Below, piece by piece: positions 8,867 to 17,600 of a DNA stretch of 64,000 nucleotides. Each line of letters begins with the position of its first letter. Positions within the stretch are counted from its first letter, which is position 1. Below the pieces are notes generated by a model. It saw only the letters and a program-made list of their open reading frames with translations. It had not been told where the DNA came from and did not search any database. The DNA comes from Calothrix sp. PCC 7103 (GTDB lineage Bacteria; Cyanobacteriota; Cyanobacteriia; Cyanobacteriales; Nostocaceae), in contig NZ_KB217483.1 in NCBI RefSeq assembly GCF_000331305.1, positions 1,220,356-1,284,355 of the forward strand, written 5' to 3'. Position numbers and translations under genes: made by a program.

Positions 8867-9598
8867 TTAATGTTTATGTGACGCTGCTGCTAGTAATAAA
8901 AAAAGCAATATTACAGCAATTAAAAGATTTTCTAACAAAGAAAAGATGGTTAATGAAGCATTAAGTTCATCACCTTTGCTAAAAATCAATAACTCTGCAT
9001 CAGCCCTCATTACTTCGCTAATCATGATAAGTAACCCGACACTATAAACAAATATCGCAATGAATACATACAATAAGCTTGGACTTAATCCAAAAATGAT
9101 TGATGCTAATCCAAAGAAAATTAGAAAGCGCAGACCCAAAATAAAGGTAGTTGTCAAAGAATCAAAATCCCTTCCTTCCTTAACCCCTGTATCTGCAATG
9201 TTATACACAATACCAGCGATACCGATAACACCTATAAATGTGTTCCTTAACAAGTCAGGATACTGACTAGCTAGTGGAACTATCAATGGCGCGATATAAA
9301 TTGCTTTCAAAACAATAATAAAACCAAAACCTATATATTTGGCTGTATCATCTAAGTCAGTAGAATTAATTAATTGTGGTATTCCCCAACCTATTATAAA
9401 AAATATCAACAGAGAGGCGAAGATACTAAATAGGTTGCCATATAGCAGATTCTGCAACGGTTCAGCTATTCCAATTGTTGCGATAATTAGTAATACAATA
9501 CTGTATGCGAGAAAGGCGTTAAAAAAATGAGAACAAATGTTTGTTGCAAATTTCTTTTTATCTAAATAACCGAAATTTCCGATAGATTGATTCGTCAT
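8867..9598 (-). CDS. Polytopic membrane protein
   Basis: About 243 residues with roughly seven hydrophobic segments (near residues 28-48, 58-78, 90-112, 120-140, 150-172, 176-198 and 220-240 of the frame). An N-terminal cytoplasmic stretch precedes them and the end is short and His-rich (ASHKH). I chose the ATG at 9598 because GGAG lies eight bases before it; the ATG at 9604 would be too close. No transporter signature recognised. It follows the small exported/membrane protein gene on the same strand with a 20-bp gap, so the two probably form an operon. Confidence 0.65.
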   Translation of the reverse strand: MTNQSIGNFGYLDKKKFATNICSHFFNAFLAYSIVLLIIATIGIAEPLQNLLYGNLFSIFASLLIFFIIGWGIPQLINSTDLDDTAKYIGFGFIIVLKAIYIAPLIVPLASQYPDLLRNTFIGVIGIAGIVYNIADTGVKEGRDFDSLTTTFILGLRFLIFFGLASIIFGLSPSLLYVFIAIFVYSVGLLIMISEVMRADAELLIFSKGDELNASLTIFSLLENLLIAVILLFLLLAAASHKH

Positions 9599-9621
9599 TG
9601 TCATAACTCCACCTTATATTT

Positions 9622-9921
9622 TCAGTTTTTTGATTCCGAATTAAATGCTCCGATTATGCCAAGAGCAACAAGTATCAGAATTACAACGCCCCAAAAATTA
9701 TGATCTCCCGAATATTGGGAGATCATCTTGCTAAGAAAGCGCCCGAAAAATGATTTTAAGAATTGTTGCTCTTCAAGTGTTTGTGCAATGCGTCTCCATA
9801 GTGGTCTTAAATTGAGACCACGTCCGGCGAAAGCTGGTGTCGCAATGCCTATAGAAAACACAGTTGTCATGAATATTAGAACTACAAAAAGTATTCTACT
9901 GCGATATGTTTTTGAAGCCAT
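9622..9921 (-). CDS. Small exported or membrane-anchored protein
   Basis: Encodes 99 residues. The N-terminus is a classical signal peptide (basic MASKTYRSR, hydrophobic core, cleavage-like ATPAFA-G near residue 32). A second hydrophobic segment near the C-terminus (WGVVILILVALGIIGAF) would anchor it in the membrane. The intervening 45 residues are Arg/Phe/Gln-rich. It is the first gene of a likely two-gene leftward operon with the polytopic membrane protein. No family recognised. Confidence 0.6.
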   Translation of the reverse strand: MASKTYRSRILFVVLIFMTTVFSIGIATPAFAGRGLNLRPLWRRIAQTLEEQQFLKSFFGRFLSKMISQYSGDHNFWGVVILILVALGIIGAFNSESKN

Positions 9922-10142
9922 ATTTACTAGCGAGTAGGATTTTAATAATTGTGGAAAAATTTATTTAGTTTTCTGGTTTGAAATACCTCCCGTTCTAGTG
10001 GTAAGCGTTCCTTGCATCAATCTGTACTATTTGAGTACTCAATGCTGTACTTTTACCTATATATTCCCGACACTCGAATACTTATGCAATTACATCAATT
10101 TTGTTACAATTCTTATGTTGCATTAAATTGCTGTAATGTTGC

Positions 10143-13100
10143 TTACTGCACAACCGGACAATTTACAGGAGTTTTAGTAGAATTTGGGGTAACATACGGC
10201 GCCGAAGCAACAAGCTCTAAACTCCCGTCATCATTTTTAACCCAGCCTTGTGCTTCAACTATTGTGTTTTGTGCTTTGTTGGGGGCTGTGTTTGATACTT
10301 TAGTATTGTTAGGTTCTAAAGTTGCTAGCTTAGTGGTGTTAGTGGCGCCGGATAACGCTTCAAGAGGACTGGGTGGTAAAGAACCGCGTCCAGTGATGGT
10401 AAATTCTCCGAGTGGTTTGGCGCCAGGTTGTCTGGGACAAATTTGGGCAACTCGACGAGTGGCATCAACTACTTCTTCGGGTAATTCGATTATTCCTTGC
10501 ACAGGTTCAACATCAGGAGTGTTTATTTCTGTAGTACCGCTAAATTCAGGACTGGCGCCTGTTGCGGTAATATCACTTTCTAAAGTTGGAAAATTACGAG
10601 CTTGAGTTCCGAAGATACCTAGAGAGGTAATTTTGACTCGACCACCGCGCGAGTCAGTAGAGTTGGCGCTAATATCGCTGTTTTCAAATGCCGCTAATAC
10701 ATCAGCATTGATATTGATATTACCCCCAATAACATTGGCGCCTTGAGCATTAGTAGTTATATTGCTGTTGCGACGGAGAATTAAAGCTTGAGTATTAAGG
10801 TTGATAGTAGCTTGTTCTCTGTTGGGGTCGATATTAGGACTCTGAGTATTGGCAGTAAGGGAAGCTTTATTGTTCAGCCGGATAGTATTAGCATTAATAG
10901 TGAGAATACCCGCGTTGCCTTTTCCTTCACTACTACTGCTGATAATTCCACCATCTGCTACATTTAGTAGTGGAGTTTCAATTGTCAAACTTCCACCACT
11001 ACCTGTACTACTTTGAGATGCACCCGTAGTAATTTTGCTGGTTCTTTGTCTTTCCAATGTTCCTGTAGATATACCTGCGACATTTACAGAATCAGAAGCG
11101 CGAATAAAGATATTTCCAGCGTCTCCCTCTCCTGTAGTTTGAACAAAAACTTCAGCACCATTTCTTACGCTTAACCTTCTGGCTTCAATCGTCAAATTTC
11201 CACCATTGCCTCTAGGTGGTCTGCCGTTGCGAGGGTCTATAATACCAGCTTCAACCCTTCCATCTGTTTGCACGCCAGCAAAGATTCCTGTGTTATAAAA
11301 GTTAGGTTTCTCTGTTTCAAACAAATCTATTTCCTCAGCACGAATAAACATATTACCTGCATCACCATCACCAAAAGTAGCAGCTTGTATTTTGCTACCA
11401 TCACTCACGCTTAAGCGTCTGGTCTCAATAGTTAAGTTGCCTCCTCGACCTTTACCTTTTAAATCGGTCTGAGCCAATAAACCACCAGGAAAACCAATTT
11501 CATTATCTTTGCGACGAATTTGTCCACTTAATTCCACAGACTCCGAAGCAATAATATTAAAGTCACCTGAATCACCCTCACCAGATGTACTAGGTCCTAT
11601 TTGTGAATCTCTAACAATTAACCTTCCCGTCTTGATAGTTACATCTCCTGAGCGACCTATAGCACCTTCTTGAACACCAGAACCTAAATCACCCTCATTA
11701 AATATTTCTACTACATCTTTAGCCTCAATCGTAATATTCCCTCCTTTTCCTTGACCAAGGACACCGGAAAAAATTCCTGCATTGTTTGCAATCTTTAAGG
11801 AATCAGTAGTTATGCTAATTCCTCCACTATTACCTACAGCATCATTGAAAACAAAACTATAAATATGGGCATCTGTATCTAATGAAGTTATGTTACTAGT
11901 TGCAATATAAATTTTACCTGAGTTCCCTGTTCCATAAGTACTTGAATTTATTTCACCATTATTTTTAATAAATAAATTCCCTGCTTGAATATTAACATTT
12001 CCACCACGTCCCTCCGCTCCAAAAGCTAAAAAGGAACTAATTTCTCCAGCATCTTGAATAGTCAGATTTCCAGCTTTAATATTTATATCTCCAGCAGTCC
12101 CTACAGCACCAGAACCCAGACTTGCAAATATACCACTGTCTGCTCCTGAAATTATAAACGAATCACGCACATCTATATTTGCTGTACCTCCAGTAGCTTT
12201 TTTCCCTTGAAGCGCATCTGATGCATCACTAACATAAATTCCCAACCTTCCGCCATTATTCAGGGATAAAGAGCCAGATGTAATACTAACAGTACCTCCA
12301 TTGCCAGTAGCATTGCCACCTACAACACTATATAGACCACTTTCATTCCCGTTACTATCTAACCCATCAAAAGAAACAGCATCAAGAGCTTGAATTGTTA
12401 TATTGCCTGCGTTTCCTTGTCCGCGAGTCAACGAGTTGATTTGGGCGCCATTAGTTAACGAAAGCGAACTAGTAGTAATGTTGATATTTCCAGCATTGCC
12501 TTCTGCATCGCGACTTCCAATATTGTTTGCGATATCTGATTTATCTAGTGAGATTGTATCACGGGCTGCAATAAAAACATTACCTGAATTGCCTTTACCC
12601 AAAGTGCTAGAAATTATTGCTCCATTATCTTTAATTGAGAGGTTTCCAGCTTGAACTTTAATATCTCCGCCACGTCCAATTGCTCCAGCACCCAAATTTC
12701 CAAAAATTCCACTACCTGTACCAGAAATCGTCAATGCATTATGTAGATTGATATTTACAGTACCACCAATACCTTGCCCACCTGAGAGGGTATCAGAGGC
12801 TTCACGCACATTAACCCCTAATGCACCACCATTAGTTAGGGACAATGAACCAGCAGTAATATTTATGTTGCCACCATTGCCTACAGCACCAGCTCCCACA
12901 TTGCTAAAAGAAGCGCTTGGAAATTCATTGCTTCCTATCCCATCAAAAGAAACTGCATCAAGAGCTTGAATTTTTATATTTCCAGCGCTCCCAAGTCCAC
13001 GAGTAGAGGAAATTATTTGGGCACCATTCGTTAGAGAAAGTGACTCAGTAGTGATATTGATTTTTCCAGCATTACCAATAGCTTCACGACTAAGAACTAA

Positions 13101-16100
13101 ATTTGCAATGGCGCTTTTATCCAGATAAACTGTATCGAAAGCTTGAATTATTATATTTCCTCCATTCCCTTGTCCGTCAGTAAAGGAACTAATCAGAGCA
13201 CCATTAGTAACAGAAAGAGAGCTAGATGTGATACTAATAGTTCCTCCATTACCAATAGCATTTTCATCCACAATACTAAATAAACCACTTTTACTGTTGC
13301 TACCTGACCCATTAAAAGAAATAGCATCTCTTGCTTGAATCGTAATATTTCCAGCGTTTCCTTGTCCACGAGTAAACGAATTAATCTGGGCGCCGTTAAT
13401 TAATGAAAGTGAACCTGTTTTTATGTCTATATTTCCAGCATTACCTACAACATCAATACTTTGAACATTGTTGGCGATATATGATGCACCATCTAAAGAA
13501 ATTGCATCACGGGTTGCTATCGAAATGTTTCCTGAATCACCTTTACCAGAAGTGGTAGAACTGATTTCTCCATTATCTTTAATTGAGAGATTTCTAGCTT
13601 GAATGTTGATATTGCCTCCACGTCCAATAGCACCAGTACCAAGACCAGCAAAAATACCGCTATTGCTTGTTCCTGAAATGTTTAGTGCATCCCGCACATA
13701 GACGTTTATAGTACCACCATTACCTTGTCCACCTGCAAGTGTATCAAATGCTTGATTAACACTAGCACGTAATTCTCCACCATTTGTTAGTGATAAAGAA
13801 CCTGCTTCAATATTTATGATGCCACCATTACCAACACCTCCAGCAAGTACATTGCTAGATAAACCGCTGTAATTGTTATTGGTGTCTTTTCCATCAAAAA
13901 AAACTGCATTAAGAGCTTGAATAGTTATATTTCCTGCATTTCCTTGTCCGCGTGTAAACGAATTAACTTGGGCGCCAGAAGTTAATGAAAGTGAACCAGT
14001 TGTAACATCGATACTTCCAGCATTACCCACAGCATCACGAGACTGGACATTGCTGTAAATGCCTCCTGTATCTAAAGATATTGCATCACGGATTGTAATT
14101 GAAATTTTTCCTGAATCGCCTTTACCAGAAGTAGTAGAACTTATTTCTCCATTATCTTTAATTGAGAGGTTTCCAGCTTGAACTTTAATATCTCCACCAC
14201 GTCCAGTAGCACCAGTACCAAGATTAGCAAAAATACCACTATTATCTGTTCCTGAAATGTTCAATACATCCCGCACATTGATATTTATAGTACCACCATT
14301 ACCTTGTCCACCTGCAAGCGTATCAAATGCTTGATTAACACTAACACGTAATTCTCCACCATTTGTTAGTGATAAAGAAGCTGCTTCAATATTTATAATA
14401 CCACCGTTACCTATAGCTCCAGCAAGTACATTGCTATATAAAGCACTGTAATTGTTATTGGTGTCAAATCCATCCAAAGAAACTCCATCAACAGCTTTAA
14501 TCGTTATATTACCTGCATTACCTTGTCCGCTCGTAAACGAATTAATTTGAGCGCCATTAGTTAATGAAAGTGAACCAGTTGTAATATCGATATTTCCAGC
14601 ATCACCTTTACCGAGAATGCTAGAACTTATTATCCCACCGTCTTTGATGTTCAATTGGGGAGTTTCAATTCTTATGCTTCCACCATTTCCAACACCAGTC
14701 TCAGTCACTCCAGCAGAGATTTCGCTTGCATATGGTAAGTTGCCTGTTACTTCTACCAAATTACTAGCTTTAATAAACAAGGAACCCGCATTACCTTCTC
14801 CTCGGGTCTCTACACCAACGGCTCCACCCGAACGCAAGCTTAATTTTCCAGTTTCAATAGTCAAATCTCCACCGTTGCCTTTTGCTGGTTTCACTGCGCG
14901 GGGGTCTCCCCCAACAGAATTAAAAATACCTGTCAAATAGACGTTTGGTTTTTCTGTCTTAAAAATATCTATTTCTTCAGCACGAATAAATAAACTACCT
15001 GCGTCTCCTTCGCCAAAGGTTGCAGTTTGCACTTTACTGCCGTCACTTATACTTAATCGTTTAGTTTCAAGATGAATATAACCTCCTTTACCTTTAACAT
15101 CGACATCTGATGTTGCGAGTATGCCTCCAGGGAATCTTTTTTGAATATCAGGAACTTCTCCACTTAATTCCACAGAGTCTGTTGCAATGATTTTAAAAGT
15201 ACCAGCCGAACCTTCACCATATATGATAGAACCTAACTGCGAATCTTTGCTAATTAAATTTCTTGTGTTAATAGTTATATCTCCTGCATCCCCTTTACCG
15301 TATGTATTAGAACTGATGAAAGCGCCCGAAGTTAAAGAAATTGTGTCTGCATTGATATTAATATTCCCACCTTTAGTACTGCCATCACCTAGACCAGCAC
15401 CAATTCCTGCAATTAACGAAGAATTAGACATCTCTAATAACTCGGCATTAACTGCAATATCTCCCTTACCAGCACCTTCTGTATATACTTTAGCTTGATT
15501 TGTTAAGGATACCGATGCACGAGTCAAATTCTCAGGAAATTGCAACCTCAAATTATTTGCATCAAAGAGAAGATTTATATTTCCAGGTTTACTAGCACCT
15601 CCTAACTCAACTCTCCCACCAAAAGCATTTAATTGACCACCGTCCATGCTGATATTACCACCGACCAGCAGCAAGCTTTTACCATCTGGTACTCGTAAAC
15701 CAATCACATCTGAGCCTGATAAGTTCTTACCTACAGGCGCCACCGAATTATTTTGAATCGCAGCATTTGGATTAATCTGATTAAAGAACAATGCTGAAGA
15801 ATTGATAGTTAAAAGCCCAGGTGCCTCTGGATTTGTCGCGCTAAAATTACCCTGATTACCAAACTGTACACCGTTCGCAGTTGTCCCTACAAAAGAACCC
15901 CGCACATCTAGAGAAGCATTTTTCCCAAACAGAATACCATTAGGATTTATTAAAAATAGATTTGCGGCGCCATCAACACCTAACGTCCCCAAAATATTCG
16001 ACGCATTGCTACCTGTTACCCGCGTTAATATATTTACTACTCCAGATGGATTGCCAAAATATACTCCTTGCCCCTCTTTGATATTAAATTCATTAAAACT

Positions 16101-16301
16101 ATGAAAAAGATTATTACCACGTTGGGCGCCACCATTAACTAAATCAGCAATGGTGCCGTTGATTAGTACATTAGGCGTAAGTTTAGATGCTTCCACTCCC
16201 AAGGTACTATCAGGTGTAATCTGTGCCTGAACTGAAGTACTAGCAAGCGTTAAAAAACCGCATAATAAAAGCGAGTGTACTAGACCCTGTTTCTTATTCA
16301 T
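10143..16301 (-). CDS. Giant TpsA adhesin (filamentous haemagglutinin N-terminal domain)
   Basis: A 2052-residue secreted beta-helix protein of a two-partner secretion system. I start it at the ATG at 16301 (MNKKQGLVHSLLLCGFL), preceded by AAGGG; the frame extends 13 codons further without a signal. A signal peptide ends at VQAQ. The TPS secretion domain follows (about residues 22-290), with QGVYFGNPSGVVNILTRVTG and NLFLINPNGILFGKNASLDV as hallmarks. After it come hundreds of Gly/Asn/Ser-rich strand repeats (GGxIxIxxxxLSLTNGGxI), including 193-residue tandem units. The C-terminal 150 residues carry the conserved cyanobacterial tail (AQICPRQPGAKPLGEFTITG). No TpsB transporter gene is adjacent; export may use the TpsB at the right edge. 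Confidence 0.92.
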   Translation of the reverse strand: MNKKQGLVHSLLLCGFLTLASTSVQAQITPDSTLGVEASKLTPNVLINGTIADLVNGGAQRGNNLFHSFNEFNIKEGQGVYFGNPSGVVNILTRVTGSNASNILGTLGVDGAANLFLINPNGILFGKNASLDVRGSFVGTTANGVQFGNQGNFSATNPEAPGLLTINSSALFFNQINPNAAIQNNSVAPVGKNLSGSDVIGLRVPDGKSLLLVGGNISMDGGQLNAFGGRVELGGASKPGNINLLFDANNLRLQFPENLTRASVSLTNQAKVYTEGAGKGDIAVNAELLEMSNSSLIAGIGAGLGDGSTKGGNININADTISLTSGAFISSNTYGKGDAGDITINTRNLISKDSQLGSIIYGEGSAGTFKIIATDSVELSGEVPDIQKRFPGGILATSDVDVKGKGGYIHLETKRLSISDGSKVQTATFGEGDAGSLFIRAEEIDIFKTEKPNVYLTGIFNSVGGDPRAVKPAKGNGGDLTIETGKLSLRSGGAVGVETRGEGNAGSLFIKASNLVEVTGNLPYASEISAGVTETGVGNGGSIRIETPQLNIKDGGIISSSILGKGDAGNIDITTGSLSLTNGAQINSFTSGQGNAGNITIKAVDGVSLDGFDTNNNYSALYSNVLAGAIGNGGIINIEAASLSLTNGGELRVSVNQAFDTLAGGQGNGGTININVRDVLNISGTDNSGIFANLGTGATGRGGDIKVQAGNLSIKDNGEISSTTSGKGDSGKISITIRDAISLDTGGIYSNVQSRDAVGNAGSIDVTTGSLSLTSGAQVNSFTRGQGNAGNITIQALNAVFFDGKDTNNNYSGLSSNVLAGGVGNGGIINIEAGSLSLTNGGELRASVNQAFDTLAGGQGNGGTINVYVRDALNISGTSNSGIFAGLGTGAIGRGGNINIQARNLSIKDNGEISSTTSGKGDSGNISIATRDAISLDGASYIANNVQSIDVVGNAGNIDIKTGSLSLINGAQINSFTRGQGNAGNITIQARDAISFNGSGSNSKSGLFSIVDENAIGNGGTISITSSSLSVTNGALISSFTDGQGNGGNIIIQAFDTVYLDKSAIANLVLSREAIGNAGKINITTESLSLTNGAQIISSTRGLGSAGNIKIQALDAVSFDGIGSNEFPSASFSNVGAGAVGNGGNINITAGSLSLTNGGALGVNVREASDTLSGGQGIGGTVNINLHNALTISGTGSGIFGNLGAGAIGRGGDIKVQAGNLSIKDNGAIISSTLGKGNSGNVFIAARDTISLDKSDIANNIGSRDAEGNAGNINITTSSLSLTNGAQINSLTRGQGNAGNITIQALDAVSFDGLDSNGNESGLYSVVGGNATGNGGTVSITSGSLSLNNGGRLGIYVSDASDALQGKKATGGTANIDVRDSFIISGADSGIFASLGSGAVGTAGDINIKAGNLTIQDAGEISSFLAFGAEGRGGNVNIQAGNLFIKNNGEINSSTYGTGNSGKIYIATSNITSLDTDAHIYSFVFNDAVGNSGGISITTDSLKIANNAGIFSGVLGQGKGGNITIEAKDVVEIFNEGDLGSGVQEGAIGRSGDVTIKTGRLIVRDSQIGPSTSGEGDSGDFNIIASESVELSGQIRRKDNEIGFPGGLLAQTDLKGKGRGGNLTIETRRLSVSDGSKIQAATFGDGDAGNMFIRAEEIDLFETEKPNFYNTGIFAGVQTDGRVEAGIIDPRNGRPPRGNGGNLTIEARRLSVRNGAEVFVQTTGEGDAGNIFIRASDSVNVAGISTGTLERQRTSKITTGASQSSTGSGGSLTIETPLLNVADGGIISSSSEGKGNAGILTINANTIRLNNKASLTANTQSPNIDPNREQATINLNTQALILRRNSNITTNAQGANVIGGNININADVLAAFENSDISANSTDSRGGRVKITSLGIFGTQARNFPTLESDITATGASPEFSGTTEINTPDVEPVQGIIELPEEVVDATRRVAQICPRQPGAKPLGEFTITGRGSLPPSPLEALSGATNTTKLATLEPNNTKVSNTAPNKAQNTIVEAQGWVKNDDGSLELVASAPYVTPNSTKTPVNCPVVQ
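13332..14494 (-). repeat. Two tandem 193-codon repeats inside the TpsA gene
   Basis: The segment from about 13332 to 13914 and the one from 13915 to about 14493 are closely similar direct repeats of roughly 580 bp, encoding units of 193 residues (for example ITIKAVDGVSLDG to the next ITIQALNAVFFDG). More diverged partial units extend to about 12600. Both close copies contain LSIKDNGEISSTTSGKGDSG and VNQAFDTLAGGQGNGG. The similarity suggests recent duplication and possible length variation of the adhesin shaft. Confidence 0.8.
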
Positions 16302-16529
16302 CGCCAGTGTACCCTTAATGATGATAAAAATGATTATCAAAGTTTGTTATTAAACTTATATTTATCAGTATTTCTGACTAGAACGAACTTATGCAGTTTT
16401 TCTTAAGAATTACTGGTTCTATGAAGTGGGGCTAACCTACAAAACATTTTTTTCATCTTTTCTGTAGAATACCCAACTATCTGATTGCGTACCTTAAAAA
16501 TTTAAACGAGGGCAGGCGCCAGATAGTAA

Positions 16530-16710
16530 ATTGTCGCGGTTGGTAGGATTGTCAAGTTATTTACTACTCCAGATAGATTTACAAAATAAGCTTTTTGCCC
16601 ATTTTTAATATTAAATTTGCGCTCAACTATTAAATAGATTATTACCACGTGGAGTACCATCGTTAATTGAATCAGTAGAGGCGCCGTTAGTTAATGGTGA
16701 GTAATTTAAA
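16530..16710 (-). pseudogene. Decayed copy of a TPS secretion-domain fragment
   Basis: Read on the minus strand, this stretch is a diverged copy of the adjacent tpsA gene at about 16020-16160. Shared landmarks are TTTACTACTCCAGAT, AATATTAAATT, AGATTATTACCACGT and a GGCGCC-containing block, in the same order. In-frame stops and small indels mean it cannot be translated. It lies 200 bp upstream of the intact gene in the same orientation, so it is either the remnant of a tandem paralogue or of a failed gene conversion. The rest of 16302-16884 has no gene I can see. Confidence 0.7.
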
Positions 16711-16884
16711 GCCAGAATATATAAAATTCATGCTTCGCCACGCTCACCTTCGTTGGAAAGGCGCCACATTGATGACCTTTTGGCAGAGGCAAATCAAAAA
16801 TTACATCCGAATATTTGGGGTTTTATTAATTCTATGAAAGGCTAACGCCTTTACCATAATGTAATTAATTTGCAGGGTTTTAGA

Positions 16885-17247
16885 ATGATTAAAGAAGCTG
16901 ATTTAGCGCAGTTTACTGGTTCGACAGCTTTATTCACTCACTGGCTCAAAATATTGTCATATACGGAAGGTGTCAAATTTTTAGCAAGTAAAACTAATTC
17001 TTTCTGGCTAATAGACGCTATTGCATCCCATCAAAATAGAAGTCTTCTATTAAAGCATCCAGAACTTAAGGAGTTTCAACTTTGGCAGTTAGAAGTTAAA
17101 GCAGATAAAACAGCAAAACTAACTTGTCGTATTGACAGTGACTGCGAACCAGTTGTAACTCAAAAAATTGAATATACAAACTTTCCACTTACTCAAATAA
17201 AGCTTTACGTTCGTGAAAAAGTTCTGATGTTGCCCTCGGAGTATTAA
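16885..17247 (+). CDS. DUF6876-like hypothetical protein
   Basis: About 120 residues, soluble. The pattern QFTGSTALFTHWLKILSYTE, then FLASKTNSFWLIDAIASHQ, then FQLWQLEV matches a small bacterial family I associate with DUF6876, of unknown function and common on plasmids and phage. I start at the ATG at 16885; the TTG at 16870 is possible but lacks support. Its TAA overlaps the ATG of the next gene by one base (TAATG), so translation of the two is probably coupled, and both lead into the polymerase gene. Confidence 0.65.
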   Translation: MIKEADLAQFTGSTALFTHWLKILSYTEGVKFLASKTNSFWLIDAIASHQNRSLLLKHPELKEFQLWQLEVKADKTAKLTCRIDSDCEPVVTQKIEYTNFPLTQIKLYVREKVLMLPSEY

Positions 17248-17600
17248 TGAAAGTACGATTCCAAGCAAAAGAGCATCAAATGATTGAAGAGGAAATATTT
17301 GAGATAGAAAAAATTGTAGAAGTTATAGCCGCTTATCATCTCAGTAATTTTTACTTAGATGTAAAATCTATTTCTTATCATCTATCTCAAATATCAAAAT
17401 GTCCTAACAAGGAATATCCCAAAATCATAGTTTATAAGCCAGAAGTCATTGTGCCAATAGAACTAACAATAACAGATTTATCTGACTTAGAATATTTCCT
17501 TTCTCAGCATCCATATTCTACTTACCATCTAGAGATAGAATCTAGGGTTTTTAAGATGCAGAAAGAAGGAGAGTTAAAGAGACAATTAAGCCTTAGATGA
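17247..17600 (+). CDS. Hypothetical protein in polymerase operon
   Basis: Encodes 117 residues, soluble and acidic in the first third (MIEEEIFEIEKIVEVI), with several Tyr/His pairs. No recognised domain. Its start overlaps the previous stop by one base, and its TGA overlaps the polymerase start in an ATGA junction at 17597-17600. This tight packing is the main evidence that it is real and belongs to a three-gene operon. A role in replication or repair is inference from the operon. Confidence 0.65.
   Translation: MKVRFQAKEHQMIEEEIFEIEKIVEVIAAYHLSNFYLDVKSISYHLSQISKCPNKEYPKIIVYKPEVIVPIELTITDLSDLEYFLSQHPYSTYHLEIESRVFKMQKEGELKRQLSLR

Noticed and set aside
10012-10605. Rightward 197-codon frame at the end of the first tpsA gene
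   Set aside because: It is antisense to the conserved tpsA C-terminus and has no start signal.
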